Assembly: GCF_016195855.1 (NCBI RefSeq)
Contig: NZ_JACPYU010000010.1
Location: 1-64,000 of the forward strand
Length of the DNA stretch: 64,000 bases
Source of the DNA: Aquabacterium sp.
GTDB lineage: Bacteria > Pseudomonadota > Gammaproteobacteria > Burkholderiales > Burkholderiaceae_C
Direction: 5' to 3'
Shown: positions 18,198-25,322 of the stretch, piece by piece
How the letters are laid out: every line of letters begins with the position of its first letter
Numbering within the stretch: the stretch's first letter is position 1
Position numbers and translations under genes: made by a program
The notes under the pieces: model-generated
Databases searched by the model: none
Told to the model about the DNA's origin: nothing
The model's input: only the letters and a program-made list of their open reading frames with translations

Positions 18198-18833
18198 TCA
18201 GGTTGGTCGGTGGCCGTCTTCCGTCATGACATAGACGACACCTTTGCGGTGCCCGAGCACAGCCTGGACCACATCAAGATAGAACGCCACCGGCACCACG
18301 ACACAGCCCGCCGATATGCGCTTGTCCTGAGGGTTGCGGGAGGCCATGCGTTGTGCGCGCCTTTCCTGCGGTGGGCTGGGGCGAAGGCGGTGAATGGCCA
18401 AGGCCGCCGTGTAGTCAATCCACACGATGGCCTCGCCAACCTCGTTATGACCTGGTTCGCTGACGAAGCGCCCGGCCGGTGTCGTGCGATCGGCAAGGCT
18501 CAGGCGCCTGGCTTGCGTGCGTTCGCCCGTACCGGGCACGATCGCATCGCCCTTGGTCTGCCCTAGCAAGACAGTGGATTGGCCAGCCAATGTGCCGTCT
18601 GCGCGATAGACCAGGATCACCGAAGCGATCTTGTCGACGATGGCAAACGGCATGCCTTGGTGATCCCCGGTTGACAAGACGTACCGGGCGTAGTCCAGCG
18701 CGACCGAGGACGCCGCCGCGCCTCCTTGAGTCGATGTGGTGGCCGGGGCCGCTGACAGGCAAACGCCTGGTGCGCTTGACATCACCAGGCTCATCCACAA
18801 GAGAACAATGTGCCGCATCCAGCCGTCGCCCAT
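18198..18833 (-). CDS. Second L,D-transpeptidase-like protein (YkuD fold)
   Basis: This is a 211-residue exported paralogue of the previous gene. A signal peptide ends near LSAAPA. The layout matches its neighbour (FAIVDKIASVILVY, STVLLG, RTTPAGRF, AIHRL), ending at RISAGCVVVP. Here the arginine position after the catalytic Cys is Val, and the residue before the Gly is Ala, so both paralogues depart from the canonical SHGCIR in different ways. The two genes are convergent, which suggests duplication with inversion or independent insertion. An ATG five codons downstream is an alternative start. Confidence 0.78.
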   Translation of the reverse strand: MGDGWMRHIVLLWMSLVMSSAPGVCLSAAPATTSTQGGAAASSVALDYARYVLSTGDHQGMPFAIVDKIASVILVYRADGTLAGQSTVLLGQTKGDAIVPGTGERTQARRLSLADRTTPAGRFVSEPGHNEVGEAIVWIDYTAALAIHRLRPSPPQERRAQRMASRNPQDKRISAGCVVVPVAFYLDVVQAVLGHRKGVVYVMTEDGHRPT

Positions 18834-19042
18834 ATCGCCAGCAAACGCTCGCTCAGGCCAATCGGCAAATCCGGATCGGATGCGAGTGCACGCGCGATTT
18901 TAGGAATGCGGCGTCAAAGCGATGACGGCAATAAACGGCTGATGACCTCCCAATTGTCTCGAGCGCGAGGGCTTTGGCCCTCTGGTCGGGCCCCGCATGA
19001 CGACCGGCTCGACGCCTTGGCGGCAGGCAACACGGGTGTCCG

Positions 19043-20059
19043 CTAGCCTCGAAACTGTCTGGCGGCAAACGCCCACACCATGCGGGATGCATCCGGCCCC
19101 CTGTCATCACTGAATGGGTGCCTGGCCGCGCCGCCACTCCATGCGTGGCCGAGCTGCCCGACCTCGACCAGGGTGGCGACCATGTGCCCCTGGCGTTTGA
19201 AGTCGGTCACCGTCATGGGGTAGCGCTTGCCGCGCTGAACGTGGCGCACGTGGCCCGCCTGCGCACCGGCCGCGGTCGCCCAGACCCGTACCGCTGCGCG
19301 CCCGTTGCTGGCCGAAACGATGAGGTCCGCTGCACCATGAATCACCAACAGCGGCGGCCACACGGCAGCCACCGACAGCGAGCTGGCTGCCAGCGGTTTG
19401 GTTGTGCGCTGGCCGTGCATGGCGCCAAGGGCCGACAGACCCGAATGCGCCGTGCCAGGTGGGATGCCCGAATGCATGATCAAGGCCTTGAAGCGTTCGG
19501 GGTAGCGCGTGACAAGCAGCGCCGCCATGCTGGCGCCCGCTGAAAGACCCGCTACGGCGATGTGAGCCCGATCGACCGGGCACATCAGGCAGACCTGGTC
19601 AATGGCTTTCATGATCAACGCTGCTTCGCCATATGCGCGACCACCATCGGTGTCGAACCAGTTCCAGCAGCCTTGTGCGTTGGCCATGCGCTCTTGCTCC
19701 GGGTAGAGCACCATGAAGCGTTCTCGGGCCGCGACCCGGTTCATCCGCGTGCTCGCGGCAAAGCTCCTGGCGTCCTGTCCGCAGCCATGCAGCATCACCA
19801 GCAAGGGCAGTTGCTCGCCGCGCTGTATATCGGGTGGGCGGTAGAGCCGGAATCGACGCACGCCTTTGAGCCCGATGGCCACGCCCGCAATCCAGTCCCC
19901 ATCACCTTGTGGTGGCCCCTTGCGGTCCATCGTGTCCTTGAGCGCCTGCCTCACCATGCGCTTGCCCACCCCCACGCTGCTGCGGGTGATGACGGCCATG
20001 CTGCGCTTCAGCGCCTTGGCCCACAGGGCGGTATGGGTGCGTCTTCTCATTCGGGCCAT
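19043..20059 (-). CDS. PHB depolymerase-type esterase
   Basis: This is a 338-residue alpha/beta hydrolase of the LpqC/poly(3-hydroxybutyrate) depolymerase family. Landmarks are LLVMLHGCGQDA (oxyanion region), QGCWNWFD, the nucleophile elbow GLSAGAS, GAADLIVS near the acid and LGHAWSGG near the catalytic His. The N-terminus is basic and lacks a clear signal peptide, so it may be intracellular or use another start. Members hydrolyse PHB, medium-chain esters or feruloyl esters; the substrate is not decided by sequence. Genes around it face the other way on both sides, so it is probably monocistronic. Confidence 0.87.
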   Translation of the reverse strand: MARMRRRTHTALWAKALKRSMAVITRSSVGVGKRMVRQALKDTMDRKGPPQGDGDWIAGVAIGLKGVRRFRLYRPPDIQRGEQLPLLVMLHGCGQDARSFAASTRMNRVAARERFMVLYPEQERMANAQGCWNWFDTDGGRAYGEAALIMKAIDQVCLMCPVDRAHIAVAGLSAGASMAALLVTRYPERFKALIMHSGIPPGTAHSGLSALGAMHGQRTTKPLAASSLSVAAVWPPLLVIHGAADLIVSASNGRAAVRVWATAAGAQAGHVRHVQRGKRYPMTVTDFKRQGHMVATLVEVGQLGHAWSGGAARHPFSDDRGPDASRMVWAFAARQFRG

Positions 20060-20219
20060 TCATTTCAGCGAAGCAGGCTCATGGTGCCTGCATATTTCGG
20101 TGCCTTCGGTGCGCTTGCGCACGGTGTGTGCTTGGCTCAGCGTCTAGGCTCACCACAGGCTTTCACCTCGCACGAACGTGGGGGCCGGTCTTCATTCACG
20201 ACTCAACAGGAGTTCAAAC

Positions 20220-20588
20220 ATGACCCAATCCCAAACGTTTTCAAACTCGCCGATGAAGGCATCGAGCATCATCGGCACCAGCGTCGTCAACCCCAAGCAT
20301 GAAAGCCTCGGCGACATCAAGGAAATGGTCATTGATCCGCAGACGGGCAAGGTGGCTTATGCCGTCGTGTCGTTTGGTGGCTTTCTGAGCATGGGTGAAA
20401 AGCTCTTTGCCATTCCCTTCAGTGCATTTGCCTACAACCCTTCCGAAAACGAATACGTGCTCGATGCGTCCAAGGAAACGCTGAAGGCCGCTCCCGGCTT
20501 TGATGCCGATCACTGGCCGGCCATGAGCGATGAAAAATGGAACCGTGAGCTGTCCAGCTACTACGACCGCGCGCCCTATTGGGAATAA
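20220..20588 (+). CDS. PRC-barrel domain protein
   Basis: This is a 122-residue protein. Residues about 13-80 form a PRC barrel (SSIIGTSVVNPKHESLGDIKEM, given by its key pattern IG-x-V-x6-LG-x-I-x-E; then GKVAYAVVSFGG and FAIPFSAFAY). The C-terminal tail is Trp- and Tyr-rich (DADHWPAMSD, SSYYDRAPYW), as in a set of stand-alone proteobacterial PRC proteins induced by stress. An AGGAG site seven bases before the ATG fixes the start. Its function is not known. Confidence 0.85.
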   Translation: MTQSQTFSNSPMKASSIIGTSVVNPKHESLGDIKEMVIDPQTGKVAYAVVSFGGFLSMGEKLFAIPFSAFAYNPSENEYVLDASKETLKAAPGFDADHWPAMSDEKWNRELSSYYDRAPYWE

Positions 20589-20600
20589 GGCGGCGCAACG

Positions 20601-20624
20601 AGGCCCGGGCCGTGTCCGGGCTTT
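20601..20624. terminator. Weak hairpin between convergent genes
   Basis: The stem AGGCCCGG pairs with CCGGGCTT across a seven-base loop, including one G-U pair, followed by a short T-poor tail. It lies between the stops of the convergent PRC-barrel and ferritin-like genes, a natural place for a bidirectional terminator. The absence of a U-tract makes this uncertain. Confidence 0.35.
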
Positions 20625-20648
20625 GGCCATCCCTCGACTCTGCCTGAC

Positions 20649-21260
20649 CTAGCCCACCAACCAGTCCTTGAGCTCTTCTGCGTGCGCTTGCTCTTCACGC
20701 AGGATGTCTTCCAGCAAGCGCCGTGTGGTGGCATCGGTGTTGCCGATCAGGTCGATCATCTGGCTGTAGGCCTCGATGGCCACGCGCTCGGCCATCAGGT
20801 TGACGCGGATCATCTCCCTGAGATCGAGCGAGGCGTCGTAAGGGGCATGGCTACGCTGCGTCAACGACTCCGGCGAGAAGTCCGGTGCGCCGTTGAGCTG
20901 GACGATGCGGCGCGCCAATCGGTCCGCGTGGACGGCTTCTTCGTTGGCATGCACCAGAAACTCCTGCGCGATCTTCGCAGATGCCAGGCCGTCTGCCGTG
21001 AAGTGATGGCGCTTGTAGCGCAGCACGCAGACCAATTCGGTGGCGAGTGCGTCGTTGAGCAGCTTGATGACATCCTGGCGGCAGGAGCCATAGTGGGGCG
21101 TGATGGAGCCTTGCTCCAGATCGCGCGTGGCCGCTTCAATGGCCTTCATGTTCAAGCTCAGGCTGGGAATGGGCGGCGGCGCGCCTTCCGACGTGAAATC
21201 AGTTTGCTGTTGCGCCATGCCCTTGTTCTTGTTCGAGGGCGCTTTGTCAGTGTGGCTCAT
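20649..21260 (-). CDS. Ferritin-like (bacterioferritin-type) protein
   Basis: This is a 203-residue four-helix-bundle protein. An N-terminal tail of about 45 residues is followed by ferritin-type helices with metal-ligand patterns: NDALATELVCVLRYKRHH, HANEEAVHADRLA, LMAERVAIEAY and LREEQAHAEEL. The E-(x)n-ExxH pairs fit a di-iron site. It may act as an iron- or peroxide-handling stress protein. The CsbD gene lies upstream on the same strand about 84 bases away and may share a promoter. Confidence 0.85.
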   Translation of the reverse strand: MSHTDKAPSNKNKGMAQQQTDFTSEGAPPPIPSLSLNMKAIEAATRDLEQGSITPHYGSCRQDVIKLLNDALATELVCVLRYKRHHFTADGLASAKIAQEFLVHANEEAVHADRLARRIVQLNGAPDFSPESLTQRSHAPYDASLDLREMIRVNLMAERVAIEAYSQMIDLIGNTDATTRRLLEDILREEQAHAEELKDWLVG

Positions 21261-21344
21261 GGGATCTCCTTGAAAGCAGCGGTGTGATTCGGCCTGGCGT
21301 CCGTGCCCCTGTTTTCAAGGGCACGGTCAACCTCTGCCTGGGTG

Positions 21345-21530
21345 TCAGCTCTTGTCAATGAGGTCCTTGGCGGCCTGTTTGGTGTCGCCAACCTTCTTCT
21401 GGATGTTGCCTTCCACTTGCTTGGCAACGCCCTTGGCCTGTTGCGTGTTGCTGCCAATGGCCTGGCCGATTTTGGTCTGCATCTTGCCTGTGGCTTCCTT
21501 GATGACGCCCTTGGCTTGGTCCTTGTTCAT
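21345..21530 (-). CDS. CsbD-family stress protein
   Basis: This is a 61-residue hydrophilic protein with the CsbD pattern (MNKDQAKGVIKEATGKMQ, then QQAKGVAKQVEGNIQKKVG, given by key residues). It is rich in Lys, Gln and Ala and has no Cys or Trp. The start at 21530 has a GAGGTG site. CsbD-type proteins are induced by general stress and their molecular role is unclear. The ferritin-like gene follows on the same strand. Confidence 0.88.
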   Translation of the reverse strand: MNKDQAKGVIKEATGKMQTKIGQAIGSNTQQAKGVAKQVEGNIQKKVGDTKQAAKDLIDKS

Positions 21531-21870
21531 GTCACACCTCGATTGGTTGATTGAAAGGTGGCACAGGAAAGGCCTGCACCTGGTTCGGGTGTACCGGAGC
21601 GGGTGGGGGCGGTCTGTTCGGCAGCGCACGTCCCCTGCAGCATCAAGCAATGCAACCCGAAGGGATGGCGACGGGCTTCTGTCCGCACGGTTGCCTGGAT
21701 GCGCCCCAGGACTTTCCCTGATTTGTGTCAGATCAGTTAATAGCTTGGTCAGCCCAGCTATTGAAGCGCGGTGAGCGGCTGACAAAAATGCGCCCGGAAG
21801 GGCCTCGGCCAAGTGCCCAGAGCCTGCATTGCATTCCGTTCGCATCGATCTGATATTTGAGGACGTCTAC

Positions 21871-23532
21871 ATGAAACGCATTTCACGCCGCAAATTCCTT
21901 GGCAATGGCGCCGCAGCCGTAGCAGGCGCCGGTGCCGCGGTCGGGGCGTCGATGCCCGGGCTGGCCCAGGCCGCCATCCCCACCACGAATTCGCAAGAGC
22001 GTGTGGTGATCATCGGCTCGGGCTTTGGTGGCGGAGTGTCCGCCTTGCGTCTGGCCCAGGCGGGCATCAAGGTGCTGGTGCTGGAGCGTGGCAAGTGGTG
22101 GCCCACAGGCCCCAATGCAGAAACCTTTCCGCATGCCACGACCCTGGACAAGCGCGATCTCTTCTACAACATCTGGCCCGAAGTCAACGGCAAGCGCATT
22201 GGCTTGAACCCCTATGTCGGGCTGCTGGAGCCCTTCTTTGGCAAAGGCATCATTGCCGTCACGCCGGCCTGCGTGGGCGGTGGCTCGCTCATCTACCAGG
22301 GCATGACGCTGCAGCCCACGGAAAGCCTCTTCAAGGCCTGCTTCCCGCAGATCGACTGGGAGTCGATGCGGTCCATCTACTACCCCCGGGTGGCGCAGAT
22401 GCTGCAGGTGGCCACCGCACCGGACGAGCTGGCCAACAGCCCGACCTACAAGGCGTCACGCGTGTTTGCGCAGAAGGTGCAGGCAGCCGGCTTCAATCTG
22501 GAAAAGATCCCCATGCCGATCGACTGGAACTATGCGCTGGCCGAACTGCGCGGCGAGATGAAACCGTCCTACACCAACGGTGACTGCGCGCTGGGTGTGA
22601 ACAACGGTGGCAAGCACTCGGTAGATGTGACCTATCTGGCGCAGGCCATCGCCACCGGCAATGCCACCGTCGAGGCCCAGCACAATGTCACCCGCATCGC
22701 GCGCGCGGCCAATGGCCAGTGGCTGGTGTACGCCGATCGCACCGACGAGACGGGCACCGTGCTGGAGCGCAAGGTCATCACGGCCAGGACGCTCATCCTG
22801 TCTGCCGGCACGGTCAACACCTCCAAGCTGCTGGTTCGTGCCAAGGCACGGGGTGACATCAAGGGCTTGCCCGCAGGTGTGGGCGAGGGCTACGGCACCA
22901 ATGGCGACCAGATCTATGTCTGGACGAGCAAGGCCGAGTCCTTTGGCCCGGTGCAAGGTGGGCCCGTCGTCTTTGGCAGCAAGGACTGGGCAACGCCCGG
23001 CCAGCCCGCCAACACCGTGATCCAGGCCTCGCTGCCGCCCTCGTCCAAGAACGCCAGCGCAGCGGGTACCGACGCCATGTCCTCGGCGCTGCTGCCCGCT
23101 GGCAGCACGGTGACGACCTCGTCGTCGGACACGCACTCGACCATGCTGGTGGGCTATGGCATGAGCGAAGGGCGCGGCAAGTTCATCTACAACTTCCTCA
23201 CCGACAAGGTCGAGTTGACCTGGCCCTCCAAGGGGGATGCGGTGGTTGCCCAGCGTATCAACGATCGTCTCAAGACCATCGTGAACGGCGACGGTACGTT
23301 GATCAACACCAATGACCTCGTCAACACCACGTGGCACTCGTTGGGTGGGGCGTGCATGGGCGTGGTCTGCGACACCGAAGGGCGCGTCAAGGGGCAACGT
23401 GGGCTCTATGTGCTCGACGGGGCGCTGATGCCCGGTGCGACCTGTGCCTGTAACCCGTCGATGACGATTGCGGCCATCGTGGAGCGGGCGCTGGACCTCA
23501 TCGTGCAAAACGACATCGGCACGGTCATCTGA
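21871..23532 (+). CDS. Tat-exported GMC oxidoreductase, cholesterol-oxidase-like
   Basis: This is a 553-residue flavoenzyme. The Tat signal RRKFLGNGAAAVAGA is followed by a cleavage region near AQAA, so it is exported folded with FAD. The FAD-binding motif VVIIGSGFGGGVSALRLA begins at about residue 47. VGGGSLIYQGM and the C-terminal NTTWHSLGGACMG with CNPSMTIAAIVER match the GMC family and its cholesterol-oxidase branch, where the WH(S/P)LGG His is catalytic. The substrate may be a sterol or another secondary alcohol. It stands alone between the CsbD gene and a convergent membrane protein gene. Confidence 0.85.
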   Translation: MKRISRRKFLGNGAAAVAGAGAAVGASMPGLAQAAIPTTNSQERVVIIGSGFGGGVSALRLAQAGIKVLVLERGKWWPTGPNAETFPHATTLDKRDLFYNIWPEVNGKRIGLNPYVGLLEPFFGKGIIAVTPACVGGGSLIYQGMTLQPTESLFKACFPQIDWESMRSIYYPRVAQMLQVATAPDELANSPTYKASRVFAQKVQAAGFNLEKIPMPIDWNYALAELRGEMKPSYTNGDCALGVNNGGKHSVDVTYLAQAIATGNATVEAQHNVTRIARAANGQWLVYADRTDETGTVLERKVITARTLILSAGTVNTSKLLVRAKARGDIKGLPAGVGEGYGTNGDQIYVWTSKAESFGPVQGGPVVFGSKDWATPGQPANTVIQASLPPSSKNASAAGTDAMSSALLPAGSTVTTSSSDTHSTMLVGYGMSEGRGKFIYNFLTDKVELTWPSKGDAVVAQRINDRLKTIVNGDGTLINTNDLVNTTWHSLGGACMGVVCDTEGRVKGQRGLYVLDGALMPGATCACNPSMTIAAIVERALDLIVQNDIGTVI

Positions 23533-23557
23533 GCCTGTGGGTGGGGGGCGCTCGGCA

Positions 23558-24097
23558 TCAGGGGCGTGATCGGGGCCCGATGAGCGGGTAGCGCCACGGC
23601 TGGCCAGCCATGGCCTTGGCCAGCGCGAACATGCCCATCAGCACCAGCACCCCATGTATACAGACGAAGTAGGTGATGACGACCACCCAGGTCCAGGGCC
23701 AGTGCAGCCCGCCCATCGCGATGAGGCCGACGGTGATGCACACGATCAGGATCCCGCCCATGACGCTGACAAAGGTGGCCTGAGCCAGGTGCTGGCGCGC
23801 CAGTGGTGGTGCGCTGTCCTTGTGTTTGAACCACAGCCAGAGCAGCGCCAAAAAGGCCAGGCCCGGCGCCACCAGCAGGTTGCACAGGTACAGCGCTTGC
23901 GCGATCACCGCCAGGCGCTGTCCGCCGTCCGCATGGGGGGGCAGGGCATTCGGGTCATGGTTGCTTGAGGCCACGGTGCAGGTCCGATTGAGCTGGCGTT
24001 CGAGTTTGGCACGGGTCACATGTGAGATGCGCACGCTTACATCTGATTCATCTGCTCGCAGTCTGTCTGAAAAGAGTCCCCGCATACTCGGTAACAC
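23558..24097 (-). CDS. Small membrane protein (DUF4870-like)
   Basis: This protein of up to 179 residues has three hydrophobic segments in its second half (LYLCNLLVAPGLAFLALLWLW, FVSVMGGILIVCITVGLI and a third ending in LVLMGMFALA, given by their cores). The pattern resembles the DUF4870/Tic20-like family of unknown function. The N-terminal 60 residues look poorly conserved, so the true start may be internal. It is divergent from the apbE gene and converges with the GMC oxidase. Confidence 0.6.
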   Translation of the reverse strand: MLPSMRGLFSDRLRADESDVSVRISHVTRAKLERQLNRTCTVASSNHDPNALPPHADGGQRLAVIAQALYLCNLLVAPGLAFLALLWLWFKHKDSAPPLARQHLAQATFVSVMGGILIVCITVGLIAMGGLHWPWTWVVVITYFVCIHGVLVLMGMFALAKAMAGQPWRYPLIGPRSRP

Positions 24098-24246
24098 CGA
24101 CGTTAGCGTGAATTAAACGAACTGCAGTACCAGGTTTCCATGGTGCGCCCGGGTCTGACCACAGGCGCGTGATCTGCGTGAAGGCAGGTCCTGGCACGTG
24201 TTTCAAGCCAGCGCCGGCCCCATCACCAACAGGAAATCGCAACAGC

Positions 24247-25260
24247 ATGTTCGGCGCGCTGAAGGCTCATCTTCGTGACACCCGCCCCCGCATCGGCCCT
24301 CAGGCAGGCCAGATGGCGCAGGGTGTCGACCGCGGCTGGCTCAAGCGCGAAGAGGCCATCATGGGCACGGCCATCAGCGTCGAGCTGTGGTGCGATGACC
24401 GCGCCAAGGGCGAGTCCGCCATGGACGCCGTGATGGCCGAGATGCACCGCATCGACCGGGTCATGAGCCCGCACAAACCCGACTCCGAGCTCTCGCGCAT
24501 CAACCGCGATGCGGGTACGGCACCTGTGCCCTTGAGTGCCGAGATGATGCGTCTGATCGCGCGTGCCCTGGCCTTTTCCGAGCTCTCCGGCGGGGCGTTC
24601 GACATCAGCTACGCCGCGATCGGCCATCTCTACGATTACCGTGAGCGCATTCGCCCCAGTGCGCAAGCGCTGGCAGACGCCCGTGCTGCGGTGGGGTGGC
24701 GCCATCTGGTGCTGGACACCGCCGAGCAGACCTTGCGTTTCGCGCGGCCCGGCATGCGCATTGACCTGGGTGGCTTTGCCAAAGGCCATGCGGTCGACAA
24801 CGCCGCGGCCATTCTGCGTGAGCTGGGCATCCAGCACGCCAACATCAGTGCTGGCGGCGACAGCCGTGTGATCGGTGACCACCGCGGCCGCCCCTGGAGC
24901 ATCGGCATCCGCGACCCGCGGCGTGCTGGCGAGATGGTGGCCGTGCTGCCGCTTGAAGACGTGTCGATCTCCACATCAGGCGACTACGAGCGCTTCTTCG
25001 ATGAGGGCGGTGAGCGCTTCCACCACCTGATCGACCCGGCAACGGGCCGCTCGCCCGCCAGTGTGCGCAGCGTGACGATCCTGGCCAACGACGGGCTGAC
25101 CACCGAGGCCTTGTCCAAGTCGGTGTTCGTGCTGGGCGTGGACAAGGGCCTGGCCCTGATCGAGTCCCTTTGCGGCGTGGACGCGGTCGTGGTGGACGCG
25201 TCAGGCGCCTTGCACTTTTCTTCCGGTTTGACAGCAGCTGCCCCGAGGCAGGCATGTTGA
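24247..25260 (+). CDS. apbE: FAD:protein FMN transferase (ApbE)
   Basis: This is a 337-residue ApbE that attaches FMN from FAD to Ser/Thr of exported or membrane proteins. Signature regions are visible: MGTAISVELW, MHRIDRVMSPHKPDSELSRIN, GAFDISYAAIG, MRIDLGGFAKGHAVD, ISAGGDSRVIG, and HHLIDPATGRSP near the metal site. There is no lipobox and no obvious signal peptide, so it may work in the cytoplasm or depend on an unusual start. It leads the seventeen-gene envelope operon, which suggests that a neighbour is flavinylated. The start at 24247 is the ATG following an AGGAAA site. Confidence 0.9.
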   Translation: MFGALKAHLRDTRPRIGPQAGQMAQGVDRGWLKREEAIMGTAISVELWCDDRAKGESAMDAVMAEMHRIDRVMSPHKPDSELSRINRDAGTAPVPLSAEMMRLIARALAFSELSGGAFDISYAAIGHLYDYRERIRPSAQALADARAAVGWRHLVLDTAEQTLRFARPGMRIDLGGFAKGHAVDNAAAILRELGIQHANISAGGDSRVIGDHRGRPWSIGIRDPRRAGEMVAVLPLEDVSISTSGDYERFFDEGGERFHHLIDPATGRSPASVRSVTILANDGLTTEALSKSVFVLGVDKGLALIESLCGVDAVVVDASGALHFSSGLTAAAPRQAC

Positions 25261-25322
25261 GTCGCCCCACCAGCACGTCCATCGCGTTCGTCTACAAGCA
25301 CATACAGGAGGAGGCTCGCATC

